From assembly GCF_014132355.1 (NCBI RefSeq), contig NZ_BLZO01000069.1:1-64000 (forward strand): a DNA stretch of 64,000 bases. The letters are read 5' to 3'. The stretch is from Okeania sp. KiyG1 (GTDB lineage: Bacteria > Cyanobacteriota > Cyanobacteriia > Cyanobacteriales > Microcoleaceae). Shown here in pieces: positions 9,596 through 19,113 of the stretch (position 1 is the stretch's first letter; each line of letters opens with the position of its first letter). A program made the position numbers and the translations under genes. The notes beneath the pieces were generated by a model, which ran no database searches, was not told the origin of the DNA, and was given only the letters and a program-made list of their open reading frames with translations.

Positions 9596-12256
9596 ATGGA
9601 AAAGCAGACTATTAATATTCTCCTCATAGAAGATGATGAAGATGATTTTATTGCCATTGATGACATCTTGTCAGAAGTAGGATTGCCAAAAATATCCCTG
9701 GTGTGGAAAAATACTTATGAAGGAGGTTTGGCTGCAATACAAACAGGAGAATATGATGTTTGTTTGCTTGACTATCGTCTAGGAGAAAAAGACGGCATAG
9801 AACTACTCAAAGCAGCAATAGAACTTAATTGTCAGACACCAATTATATTCATCACAGGTCAAGGCGATCAAGAATTATACCTACTGGCGATGAAAATAGG
9901 AGCAGCAGATTATTTGAATAAATTAGAAATTCGAGAATATACATTAGAGCGAGTAATTCGCTATGTGATTGAAAGAAATAAAAATTTAATTGCCCTCAAA
10001 GAAACTCAAGCCAAACTACAAGAAGCACAAAAAATACCCCATTTAGGTAACTGGGAATTAGACCTCAAAACACAGGAAATAACTTGGTCTGATGAAGTAC
10101 TGAAGATTTTTGGTCTGAGTGGGACTCAAAAGCCACCAACTTATACAGAATTCCTCCAAATGTTCGCCCCCGAAAGTAGAAAATTATGGTCGGAAAATAT
10201 GGCTTTAATCTTAAAGAAAACCCAAAAGTGTGAGTGTGAATATGAAATAATTCGCCCAGACGGAACAGTGAAATATCTTTATACAAAGACGAGTTTAATT
10301 ACAAATAGTAACTTAGAATCAATCAAAATCTTTGGCACAATTCTAGATATTACCAAGCGCCAACTAGCCGAATTAGAACTCAAAAAAATTAGAAAACAAG
10401 AGCATTTATTAAGTCTGGTAATAGACAGAATTAATCAGTCTTTAGACTTAGAGGAAATATTAGAAACTACAGTAGAGTCAGTGCGAGAGTTTTTGCAGTG
10501 CGACCGCGTAATAATTTACCGTTTCTTACCAAATAGTCATGGTATTGTAGAAAAAGAATCTTTAGCGCCAAATTGTATGTCACTGTTAGGCATGACAATT
10601 GTCGATCCATGTTTTCCCAACAGCAATATTTTAGAACGTTACAAACAAGGTTATTTTAATATAATTAATAATATCGATCGATCAGGGAAACAACAATGTC
10701 ATGTCGATATGCTCAGGGATTTTCAGGTGAAAGCAAATATAGTGCTACCTATCTTAATTCCAAACGAAACCGAAAACAAAAATCAGATTGACAATTCAGA
10801 AATTAATGTATGGGGGTTATTAATAGCTCATCATTGTCGAGAAAATAGACAGTGGGAAATATCAGAAACCAACTTATTAAGGCGCTTGGCAGCTCAGACA
10901 GCGATCGCTATTCAACAAGCTCAATTTTATCAACGTTTAGAAAAACTAAATCAAGAATTAAAAGCAATTGCATATATTGATGATTTAACAGGAGTGTTTA
11001 ACCGTCGTCATTTTGAGCAAAAATTTAAACAAGAATGGAGAAGGTTGGCACGGGAGGAAGCTGTCATATCAATTATTATGTTAGATATAGACTACTTTAA
11101 ACCTTATAACGATACCTACGGTCATCAGCAGGGAGATAAATGTTTGCAACAAATAGCTATAGCTATTCAAGCTGTGGTGAAACGGCCAGGAGATTTTGTC
11201 GCTCGATATGGTGGAGAAGAGTTTGTAGTTGTGTTGCCAAATACCCCCATTGAAGGAGCACTTAAGGTTGCAGAAAATATCAGAATAGAAATTGAAGCTT
11301 TAAAAATTCCTCATCAAGCTTCAGCAACAAGTCAATGGGTGACAAGTAGCTTAGGAGTTGCAGATAGCAATTGTGCAAAAACATCTAATCCAGAGAGATT
11401 GCTAAAAGCAGCAGATACAGCCCTCTACAATGCTAAAACTTCTGGCAGAAACCGCATAGAGATTTATTATATATGTATGGAAACTTTAGAGAAACAAAAA
11501 CAAGAAATTAATTTAGTTACACAACTACGAGATGCTTTAAGAGAAAACGGTTTTTGTCTGTTTTCACAAGCAATTGTTCCATTGCATGAAGGCGTACAAA
11601 CAAAACTTTATGAAGTTTTGCTCAGATTTAGATATCCTTCAGGTAAAATTATTTCACCCGCTACTTTCCTGCCAGTAGCGGAGCGCTATCATCTAATGCC
11701 AAGAATTGACCGTTGGGTGGTAAAAAATCTACTATATTTGCTGTCTTTGCAGAAAATCGATCATTTAGACCAAGATTGTATTTTTACTGTTAATCTTTCT
11801 GGTGCTAGCATCAACGATAACCACTTTCTAGAATTTATCGAACATCAATTTACCTGTTTCCAAGTGCCCCCCCAAAAAATTTGTTTTGAGATTACTGAGA
11901 CTATAGCTATTACGAATTTAGATAAAGCAGCAAAATTTATTCAGTCTCTCAAACAAATTGGTTGTAGTTTTGCTTTGGATGATTTTGGCAAAGGAATGTC
12001 TTCTCTTTCTTATCTTACAAACTTGCCAGTAGATTATCTCAAGATTGACGGGATGTTTATTAAGAAGATGGAAAAAGATACTGTCACTCAAGGAATAGTA
12101 GAAGGTATTCATCACATTGGCAGGGCAATGAATTTAAAAGTAGTAGCTGAATATATAGAAACAGAGTCAATGCTCAACAAAGTCAGTAGTTTAGGAATAG
12201 ATTATGGTCAAGGATTTTATCTTGATAAACCAAGTCCACTTTTGTCTTCTGTTTGA
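9596..12256 (+). CDS. Receiver-PAS-cyanobacteriochrome GAF-GGDEF-EAL c-di-GMP protein
   Basis: Intact 886-residue bifunctional c-di-GMP enzyme with a light-sensor-like front end. Domains: receiver (1-125, phospho-Asp59), PAS (about 150-255), GAF (about 285-445), GGDEF (about 455-625) and EAL (about 640-880). The GAF has the DXCF motif (DPCF, Cys339), the canonical bilin Cys368-His369, and 'VWGLLIAHHC', as in DXCF cyanobacteriochromes that sense UV/blue to green light. The cyclase site is GGEEF (539-543) with an RxxD inhibitory site (RPGD 530-533). The EAL part keeps E673 in EVLLR, 'FEITET', 'LDDFGKG', 'LKIDGMF' and 'VAEYIE', so both activities look possible. The first 445 residues are nearly the same as in the cyclase gene at 5534, an evident segmental duplication. 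Confidence 0.93.
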   Translation: MEKQTINILLIEDDEDDFIAIDDILSEVGLPKISLVWKNTYEGGLAAIQTGEYDVCLLDYRLGEKDGIELLKAAIELNCQTPIIFITGQGDQELYLLAMKIGAADYLNKLEIREYTLERVIRYVIERNKNLIALKETQAKLQEAQKIPHLGNWELDLKTQEITWSDEVLKIFGLSGTQKPPTYTEFLQMFAPESRKLWSENMALILKKTQKCECEYEIIRPDGTVKYLYTKTSLITNSNLESIKIFGTILDITKRQLAELELKKIRKQEHLLSLVIDRINQSLDLEEILETTVESVREFLQCDRVIIYRFLPNSHGIVEKESLAPNCMSLLGMTIVDPCFPNSNILERYKQGYFNIINNIDRSGKQQCHVDMLRDFQVKANIVLPILIPNETENKNQIDNSEINVWGLLIAHHCRENRQWEISETNLLRRLAAQTAIAIQQAQFYQRLEKLNQELKAIAYIDDLTGVFNRRHFEQKFKQEWRRLAREEAVISIIMLDIDYFKPYNDTYGHQQGDKCLQQIAIAIQAVVKRPGDFVARYGGEEFVVVLPNTPIEGALKVAENIRIEIEALKIPHQASATSQWVTSSLGVADSNCAKTSNPERLLKAADTALYNAKTSGRNRIEIYYICMETLEKQKQEINLVTQLRDALRENGFCLFSQAIVPLHEGVQTKLYEVLLRFRYPSGKIISPATFLPVAERYHLMPRIDRWVVKNLLYLLSLQKIDHLDQDCIFTVNLSGASINDNHFLEFIEHQFTCFQVPPQKICFEITETIAITNLDKAAKFIQSLKQIGCSFALDDFGKGMSSLSYLTNLPVDYLKIDGMFIKKMEKDTVTQGIVEGIHHIGRAMNLKVVAEYIETESMLNKVSSLGIDYGQGFYLDKPSPLLSSV

Positions 12257-13183
12257 GGGTAGGGAGTAGGGAGTAGGGAGTAGGGGAGTGGGGAGTGGGG
12301 AGTGGGGAGTAGGCAGTAGGGAGTGGGGGAGTAGGGGAGATTACAACAGTTTCGGAGTTAGTGAGGTACAACATTTTAGGACTTTAGGCAACAGGCAAAA
12401 GAGAATTAATCAGCAAAAGAGAATTAATAAACTTTACCTCACTATCCTAAAAAGTGCTGTAAATATTGAAGTATAGTTATCAATGGATAATGGATAATGG
12501 ATAATTGCTTAATTTGGTCTAATACCAATGTGATAAATTTTTGTTACAAATAGTAGCAATAAGGAAGAGGGAAGAAAGAGGAAGGAGCAGGGAGAAAGAA
12601 TTGATGAATCAGAGTGGGATAATTGATTTGATTTTTTGGCGTTGGTAATTTGAGGTATGATATCGTGTCCGGATAAGAGCGCGATAGAAGTGCATGACCT
12701 TTACGCTCCCCGAAAAACTTTATCCTTCTACTCCTCCTTCTTCTTCTTTCTCCCCTCCTGGGAGGGGTTGGGGGTGGGTTGACTCCTGACTCGGTCCTCC
12801 TGAGTTCCCTCCTGGGAGGGGTTAGGGTGGGTTGACTCCTAAGTAGTTAAGATTAATATCATGCACGCGCTTTACCAACGCCGATTTTTTTTATTATTGG
12901 AAATGTCTATTGTATTTTATCAAGATTTATGCTACTGATATCAAATCAGCTTAAATACTTATTATTGGGAATAGGGGAGTAGGGGATATTGAATATTGAA
13001 GTAATTATAGAATTATCAACATATATTAATAACCGGATTCTATATGAATTATCAAATACAATAAAATAGAAAATTCAAGCATAGTTCTCAGCAGACGAGG
13101 ATTTGAAGGATAAAAGTATTCTTTTAGACTTTAGCTAAATTAGAAAAAAAGTAGTGTAAAAATGAGAATAGGGAAAAAATACT
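12257..13183. other. Gene-free repeat-rich spacer (0.9 kb)
   Basis: No supported gene. It holds GGGAGTGGGGAGT-type short tandem repeats (12256-12335), GGATAAT repeats (12484-12502), 'ATACCAAT...GTTACAAATAGTAG' (12522-12552, a repeat end also seen at 25707, 27023 and 38526), and a degenerate ATATCATGTCCGG element with embedded GGGAGGGGTT repeats (about 12659-12864). The last 200 bp before the pentapeptide gene are AT-rich and probably contain its promoter; no clear -10/-35 stands out. Confidence 0.5.
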
Positions 13184-14593
13184 ATGAGCAAGCAACACTG
13201 GTTAGACATAAGTGAATATGTTTGCCTGGCAGGTTCAGTTTTAGGAACCATTGCTTCAGCCACTTCTGGGCAGGCAATATATGCAGCAGCACCTTTAACT
13301 TTGGCCTTATCTGCAAGTGTAGCTAATAGAAAACGGCTAGATAAATTGCAACAACAAGAACAAAGAGTGGCGCTTACAGATGTTCAGAAAACCTTCCTAG
13401 AAGATTTAGACAGAGTTGATAGTCAAACATCTAAATTGCAAGAACAATTGAATCTTCAAACTGAGGAACAAAAAAAGAAATTAGAAGTAATAACAGAAGA
13501 GCTGAATCAAAAATTAGTCACCGAAAAGGAAACTTTAGAGTGGCAAACTCAGCAACAAAGGAATAAATTACAAGAAGTTATAGAGTTAATACCAACTGAG
13601 CTACAACAACTCATTCAACGTTTAGAACCATTAGAACGTCAGCAGAAAGAAATCATCACTCAACGCTTACCTTGGGCAGTTTCAGCGATTGAGGAATTAC
13701 AAGATAGAACTGCTGCCATAGCATCCTTAGAAAGTAACTTTGGTCATATTAGCAGAAATCTGCAAATTTTGAATAAGCGTGTTGAGAGTCTGCCTCAACC
13801 AGAGTTTTTTGGTAAAATTGAAACAGCTATTACTTCAGTAGAGAAGCGACTTGATTTAAATCCTATCAATCTTCAAGGTGCAGTGCTGACAGATGCAGAT
13901 TTCAGTGATATTTATCTTAAGAATGCAAAACTAACAGATGCTAACCTCAGTGGTGTTAACTTGGGTGGTGCTTGTTTAAATAATGCTAATCTCACAGATG
14001 TTAACCTCAGCAATGCTAATTTAACAGGTGCAGACTTAGCAGTTGCTAATCTATCCTACGCAAACTTGAATCATGCTGAACTTGGTCAAGTAGATTTGTC
14101 TGGTGCTAACCTCAGTGGAGTAGATTTATCCTCAGCTAACCTAAGTGGTGTTAATCTTTCGTCTGCTAATCTCACAGATGCAGATTTAAGTAATGCTAAC
14201 CTCAGTGGTGCTAACCTCAGTAATGCTAATCTCAGTGGGGTTATTCTCAGTCATGCAGATTTAAGTAATGCTAACCTCAGTGGTGCTAACTTGTCCCATG
14301 CAGGTTTAAATAATACTAATCTCAGTAATGCAAATCTTTGTGCTGCACAATTGTGGTGTGTTGATATCAGTGATGCTGACTTAACTGGTACATTAATAGA
14401 TCGAAACACTAAATTAGACAAAGAAACTCTAGAGAAATTGCAAAGAGCAAGTCATAAAACAAAGAATCAAAATTTTAATGGTTTTGGTAGGAAAGTAACT
14501 AATAATGGTGTTCATCTAATGAGTCCTAACTTCTTGGAAGGAAAATCAAATGATAGCGTTGTTGTTCAATCTTCAATTATTGATACAAATTAG
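13184..14593 (+). CDS. Pentapeptide repeat protein with membrane and coiled-coil N-terminus
   Basis: 469 residues. Residues 10-45 are hydrophobic (probably one or two membrane segments), 50-215 are Gln/Glu/Leu-rich coiled coil, and about 226-400 are tandem pentapeptide repeats of the A(N/D)LSx type that fold as a right-handed quadrilateral beta-helix. The tail (400-469) is polar and unrecognised. Such proteins are common in cyanobacteria and are thought to be scaffolds; no enzymatic function can be assigned. The ATG at 13184 follows an AT-rich leader without a strong ribosome-binding site. Its stop codon TAG coincides with the first bases of a downstream inverted-repeat element. Confidence 0.88.
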   Translation: MSKQHWLDISEYVCLAGSVLGTIASATSGQAIYAAAPLTLALSASVANRKRLDKLQQQEQRVALTDVQKTFLEDLDRVDSQTSKLQEQLNLQTEEQKKKLEVITEELNQKLVTEKETLEWQTQQQRNKLQEVIELIPTELQQLIQRLEPLERQQKEIITQRLPWAVSAIEELQDRTAAIASLESNFGHISRNLQILNKRVESLPQPEFFGKIETAITSVEKRLDLNPINLQGAVLTDADFSDIYLKNAKLTDANLSGVNLGGACLNNANLTDVNLSNANLTGADLAVANLSYANLNHAELGQVDLSGANLSGVDLSSANLSGVNLSSANLTDADLSNANLSGANLSNANLSGVILSHADLSNANLSGANLSHAGLNNTNLSNANLCAAQLWCVDISDADLTGTLIDRNTKLDKETLEKLQRASHKTKNQNFNGFGRKVTNNGVHLMSPNFLEGKSNDSVVVQSSIIDTN

Positions 14594-14732
14594 ACATATC
14601 CAGAAAAGAGGGAGTAGTCAGTAGGGAGTAGGGAGTAGGGAACCCACCCTCGCCCCTCCCCTCCCAGGAGGGGAAAGAATTGATAATTTATGTGCGATTA
14701 TTGGTTTTCTTTTTTATTATTAGAGATGTCTA
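14591..14732. repeat. MITE-like element with TAGACATCTCC termini
   Basis: A 142 bp segment with ends TAGACATATCC and GAGATGTCTA in inverted orientation. Matching elements lie at 31744, 34629 and 59606. The interior carries GGGAGTAGGGAGTA tracts and 'ATTGATAATT...TGTGCGATTATTG'. The left end supplies the stop codon of the pentapeptide gene. Confidence 0.7.
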
Positions 14733-15022
14733 TTCGTAAGGTACACCAGTCGCGGGCAAGATGCCCGCACTTGCATTCACTTTAGACTTCTATTCTGATA
14801 TTTTCTGTTCCCTTTTTCCTTATTATTCATATTATGTCCGGTTGAATAGTTATAAATAACGAGAGAGGAGTCAGGAGTAGGGGGACCTGCGGAGTATGCG
14901 AAGCAAACGGCCGTTTGCTTCGCATAACTATCGTTACACTACTTCCTACTCCCTACCTCAACAAAAAGACTTTTTCAGCAAACCCTAGTGGACTGACACA
15001 GCTAAAACTGTGCAGAGCGATT

Positions 15023-15176
15023 ATATCAAATCCGGTAGCATCGGTGTAATTAGATGGGGAGATGGGGGGATGGGGGGATGGGGACCCACCCCTAACCCCT
15101 CCCTGGAGGGGAGAAATATTTGGTAATCGTTGAAGATGGAACATTTTTTACGTGCCGAATTAAACGGATTTGATAT
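15023..15176. repeat. Inverted-repeat element with ATATCAAATCCG termini
   Basis: A 154 bp segment bounded by ATATCAAATCCG and CGGATTTGATAT. Inside is a G-rich GGGGATGG tandem and an ACCCCTAACCCCTCC tract. Just upstream (14938-14986) is a fragment of the AGGGYTTGCTGA element end. Confidence 0.6.
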
Positions 15177-15185
15177 TATTGGTGC

Positions 15186-15678
15186 GGGGGCGGGTTTACC
15201 AGCTCCTGGGTAAAACCATTAACTTCACGCGGAACCCGCCGGGGGCGGGTTTACCAGCTCCTGGGTAAAACCATTAACTTCACGCGGAACCCGCCGGGGG
15301 CGGGTTTACCAGCTCCTGGGTAAAACCATTAACTTCACGCGGAACCCGCCGGGGGCGGGTTTACCAGCTCCTGGGTAAAACCATTAACTTCACGCGGAAC
15401 CCGCCGGGGGCGGGTTTACCAGCTCCTGGGTAAAACCATTAACTTCACGCGGAACCCGCCGGGGGCGGGTTTACCAGCTCCTGGGTAAAACCATTAACTT
15501 CACGCGGAACCCGCCGGGGCGGGTTTACCAGCTCCTGGGTAAAACCATTAACTTCACGCGGAACCCGCCGGGGGCGGGTTTACCAGCTCCTGGGTAAAAC
15601 CATTAACTTCACGCGGAACCCGCCGGGGCGGGTTTACCAGCTCCTGGGTAAAACCATTAACTTCACGCGGAACCCGCC
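15186..15678. repeat. Tandem array: nine units of 54-55 bp behind the lipoxygenase gene
   Basis: Nine head-to-tail units; six are 55 bp in a row, then 54, 55 and 54. The units differ only in the length of one G run. Each starts with GGCGGGTT and ends with AACCCGCC, an 8 bp inverted repeat, and also contains TTTACC...GGTAAA. The array is far more GC-rich than its surroundings and ends 35 bp from the 3' end of the convergent lipoxygenase gene. There are no variable spacers, so this is not a CRISPR. Confidence 0.95.
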
Positions 15679-15712
15679 CCTACTATTGCACCATTTTAGG
15701 CGTGTCACGCCA

Positions 15713-17629
15713 CTAGATATTAATGCTCTGGGGAATTCTCGAAGGCAGTAAATATCTATAAAGTGGACGGTTTAAGTTACGCTGCTCAATAGTAGCTTCA
15801 ATCTGAGTTAAATTCTCTTGAAACTTCTCTAACAAAGGTTTCACCTGCGGGTTTGTGAAATGCTCTATGGGATATTCACCCAATCTGTTGTAATAGACAG
15901 ACCCCAATAAATATGTGAGATTCAGTTGGGTTTGTGCTTGCTCCAGAGGAGGTAGTAAATTCAGATAGTCTTGTTCACTCACCTCACCTCTGAGAGTTGA
16001 AGCTGGAGAATAACCTGCTAATGGTACCGCCGCAGCATAAGACATAATATTTTTTTGCGGGAAGTTAACTGCAGCGTGTTGAGCACTAGCAGTAAAAATA
16101 ATCAACGTCACTGCATCAATTAAATACTGTCGCGTCTTAATACCTCCATCTTCACCAAAATCAGGTACGCGACCACCATCATAAGCGATCGCTTCCGCTG
16201 CCCAAGCTTGTAGTCGTTTATCCGCCTGAATTTCTTCATCAGAAGAATAGTAAACTTTCACATAATCTGAAACCCATTGATGAATAGCATCCCAAACTAA
16301 CAAAGCATCATCCCGGTAAGGATAGACAGGAAGTAAATTCGGGTCGTCAACTCCCCGTTGTTTGAGTTGGTTGGGTAACATAGCTTGATTAAAGCTATAG
16401 CTTTGTAACCCGATCGCTGCTAATACACGGGAGTTATCAATAGTGGATGAAAGTAATTTGTCTACTCCACCTCCAGGAGCAATTAACATTTCCTGAGCTG
16501 CATTATTAATTGCCAAAGTGCCTTCAAAGTGAGGACGTAGTAGTATACTTAGACAATGAGTTTTTGGGAGTTGTCGATGAGTAGGCAGGATAAAAGCACC
16601 CACAAATAGATGAGTTCGACCCAAGTGACTCACAGCTTCATGGAAATTTGCATCCGCTATCTGTACGACTGTTTTGGCAAATAACCAAGCATATTTGGAA
16701 GAGTTAGGAATGAAAATTGGATTATCTGCTCCAGGAGTTTGACCGCACTGAATAGCTACGGGGCGTAATTTGCGATTGGGATCTGAACCTCTTGGCACTG
16801 CAAACAGAGCTAGAGGAGCATAACTATACTTTTGTTCTTTGGGAAAAGTGCCATTGAGAGCGCCTGCCAAAATTCCATAGTCTACTAGGTAAAGACGACC
16901 TTCTGCTCCTGCTGCTTCTAATGAATCTTCATTTCCCATGACTTGCTGATATGGAGCATCTGTAACAGGAAAGCGATCGTCTAAAGTTGATACCCGCTCA
17001 AGCATAACAGGGTTATAACCTGCCACTCGCATATAGGCAAATACTTCGTCTTCTTGAAAGGTATTAGCGATCGCTGGTATTCCACCAGTTTCAGGGAACA
17101 ACTCCTGATAGGGCAACAACTTCTTGTAATCTTGCAAATTAGTCACATGGCCTTTTGGAGCATTTTCATACAGAAGTTTGACTGCTCGCCCTAAAATACC
17201 CTGGAAGACTGACAGATCGCTTTTTTTTAAGAGAGAATACAATAGCTCGTCAATTTCGTGAAAGTCCCTAGATATTCCTTTAATCAATAATTTGATTAAA
17301 ACTTGCACTACTTGAGTCATGACGCTGATTTTTGTGGCTATCCCCTCTTGAGAAATCACTTCAATGATAAATTTTTTGATATCGTCTCTCACTCCTTGGT
17401 TGCCATAATTACCCCGGTTTGTGATTAGAGTATTCACAAAAAGAAGGCGGATAGTAGTGGCCAATAAGAAATACCATTGCGGGGAAGGCTGTTCTTGAGG
17501 GGGTAACTTATCCACCATTGCCAGAGGAGGAATATGAGCGTAGTTGTATTGATATTCTTGTTTGGCTATTTCTAGACTTTCATTCACTGGGGAACTTGCG
17601 ATCGTAATATTTTCTGATGAAGTAGTCAT
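15713..17629 (-). CDS. Lipoxygenase
   Basis: Non-haem iron dioxygenase that adds O2 to polyunsaturated fatty acids to give hydroperoxides. At 638 residues it corresponds to the catalytic domain alone, as usual in bacteria. Iron ligands are all present: His335 and His340 in 'HLGRTH', His518 and Asn522 in 'QHAAVN', and the C-terminal Ile638. Neighbouring family signatures 'PTHRQLPKTH' and 'LLRPHFEGT' are clear. The start ATG at 17629 lies directly against a TCAGTTA dispersed repeat, as in nirA, and no strong ribosome-binding site is visible. No signal peptide was seen. Regiospecificity and substrate cannot be read from sequence alone. Confidence 0.94.
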   Translation of the reverse strand: MTTSSENITIASSPVNESLEIAKQEYQYNYAHIPPLAMVDKLPPQEQPSPQWYFLLATTIRLLFVNTLITNRGNYGNQGVRDDIKKFIIEVISQEGIATKISVMTQVVQVLIKLLIKGISRDFHEIDELLYSLLKKSDLSVFQGILGRAVKLLYENAPKGHVTNLQDYKKLLPYQELFPETGGIPAIANTFQEDEVFAYMRVAGYNPVMLERVSTLDDRFPVTDAPYQQVMGNEDSLEAAGAEGRLYLVDYGILAGALNGTFPKEQKYSYAPLALFAVPRGSDPNRKLRPVAIQCGQTPGADNPIFIPNSSKYAWLFAKTVVQIADANFHEAVSHLGRTHLFVGAFILPTHRQLPKTHCLSILLRPHFEGTLAINNAAQEMLIAPGGGVDKLLSSTIDNSRVLAAIGLQSYSFNQAMLPNQLKQRGVDDPNLLPVYPYRDDALLVWDAIHQWVSDYVKVYYSSDEEIQADKRLQAWAAEAIAYDGGRVPDFGEDGGIKTRQYLIDAVTLIIFTASAQHAAVNFPQKNIMSYAAAVPLAGYSPASTLRGEVSEQDYLNLLPPLEQAQTQLNLTYLLGSVYYNRLGEYPIEHFTNPQVKPLLEKFQENLTQIEATIEQRNLNRPLYRYLLPSRIPQSINI

Positions 17630-17930
17630 TTCAGTTATCAGTTATCAGTTATCAGTTTACCTCTGCAATAAGGAGGCTTGATACATGGAATATTCTCTTT
17701 CTCTTGGTCTCATGGATATGGCTAGGAGACCTTGCCATCCCACCCTACGGGAAACTGCGCTAAGGACCGCTTTTTATCCCCTTAAAAAGGAAGGATTAAG
17801 ACCAAAATTTTTCGGTTATTAACATAATTTACCGAATAGTTAAGGTAAAAATCCTCTCCTTTTAAGGAGAAATAAGAAAAAATTTTCCTTTGATTCAATT
17901 CTCTTCCTTTTAGGGAGAGGTAATTATCAA
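17630..17930. repeat. TCAGTTA / GGCGAGG dispersed repeat cluster upstream of the lipoxygenase
   Basis: TCAGTTA repeats (17634-17656) lead into a copy of the element with ATGGCTAGG...CCTTGCCAT and 'CCACCCTACGGGAA' (17690-17820). A second half-element with CTCTCCTTTTAAGGAGA palindromes follows (17830-17930). The layout is the same as upstream of nirA. Confidence 0.6.
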
Positions 17931-17946
17931 TTATCCATTATCAACA

Positions 17947-18055
17947 GGACTTACGCAGAGACTCTACATATAGAGAGGGCGCAATTCGGAGCTTGGCGTT
18001 AGCCAATACCATTCGCCCCTACATATAGTGGTTTAAAAGTCAATTTGCGTAAGTC
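17947..18055. repeat. Inverted-repeat element with GGACTTACGCA termini
   Basis: A 109 bp segment with perfect 11 bp terminal inverted repeats GGACTTACGCA...TGCGTAAGTCC. The interior has CTACATATAG twice. The tandem array at 62407 has a similar core (GACTTACACAAAAACTCTATATATAG), suggesting common origin. Confidence 0.65.
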
Positions 18056-18240
18056 CCGATCAATTATTGAAAGCATAAATATTACAACTCAGAGCTGATT
18101 TATAAAGTAAATATTAAGAGGCTGAATTTCTTACAGGACAAAGGTTTTGCCGATTTTGGGCCAGTAAACCATAAATTCCTGAGACCTAGATAGCATAAGA
18201 GTTTTAGCTCAGTTTATCAATCAGCTCTTAAATAGGATTG

Positions 18241-19113
18241 CTATATATACTTTTGCAATAATAATTCCAATTTCTCCTTAGTCTTAGCAGGTGCTTGGTC
18301 CAAAGAAGTTAAGATGGCATTTTTCAAGGCAGAATGGGAATCAGAAACAAACTGATTTTCGCTCAACCTCCGCACCGTTTCCTGAATAACTTTTTGGGCA
18401 TTCACCGCATTCTTGCGTAGATTATTAATCACCATGTCCACAGTTACGCTCTCATGTTCTTCATGCCAACAATCATAATCTGTAGATAGCGCTAAAGTTG
18501 CATAAGCTATTTCTGCTTCCCTTGCCAACTTCGCTTCTGGTAAATTTGTCATCCCAATAACTGTTGCGCCCCAACTACGATATAAATTTGATTCTGCTTT
18601 GGTAGAAAAAGCAGGTCCTTCCATACATAAATAAGTGCCACTGCGATGCACATTGATATCTGATAAATTCAAACTTTCTGCAGCATCCGCCAACATTTTC
18701 GCTAGTTGAGGACAAGTAGGATTTTCAAAAGTAATGTGTGCTGCTATTCCTTCACCGAAAAAAGTAGATATCCGACCTTTTGTCCGGTCAATGAACTGGT
18801 CTACTACTACTAAGTCTAGTGGTTTGATTTCTTCTTTGAGAGAACCAACTGCAGAAGCAGAGATTAAATATTCCACACCTAGACTTTTCATACCATAGAT
18901 ATTGGCACGAAATGGTAATTCAGATGGTAATAAAGCGTGATTGCGATCATGTCTGGGGAGAAATGCTACTTGTGTTCCTTCTAAAGTACCAACAATAAAA
19001 GCATCAGAGGGAGACCCAAACGGAGTATCTACCCGTATCTCCTCCACATCTGTGAGTGCTTCCATTTTGTACAGACCACTGCCGCCAATAATTCCTATTT
19101 TTACTTTGGTCAT
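18241..19113 (-). CDS. mtnP: S-methyl-5'-thioadenosine phosphorylase
   Basis: Cytoplasmic enzyme of the methionine salvage pathway that cleaves 5'-methylthioadenosine with phosphate to adenine and 5-methylthioribose-1-phosphate. The 290 residues match the family length. Visible signatures: N-terminal 'GIIGGSGLY' phosphate loop, '[21 protein letters not shown]', 'SASAVGSL', '[13 protein letters not shown]' and '[17 protein letters not shown]', with the later Asp pair 'STDYDCW' of the base-binding site. No operon partner is adjacent, as the flanking genes are separated by long repeat-filled spacers. Confidence 0.95.
   Translation of the reverse strand: MTKVKIGIIGGSGLYKMEALTDVEEIRVDTPFGSPSDAFIVGTLEGTQVAFLPRHDRNHALLPSELPFRANIYGMKSLGVEYLISASAVGSLKEEIKPLDLVVVDQFIDRTKGRISTFFGEGIAAHITFENPTCPQLAKMLADAAESLNLSDINVHRSGTYLCMEGPAFSTKAESNLYRSWGATVIGMTNLPEAKLAREAEIAYATLALSTDYDCWHEEHESVTVDMVINNLRKNAVNAQKVIQETVRRLSENQFVSDSHSALKNAILTSLDQAPAKTKEKLELLLQKYI

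Noticed and set aside
15186-15678. Regular repeats that might be a CRISPR array
   Set aside because: Units are contiguous 54-55 bp copies with no variable spacers and no cas genes nearby.
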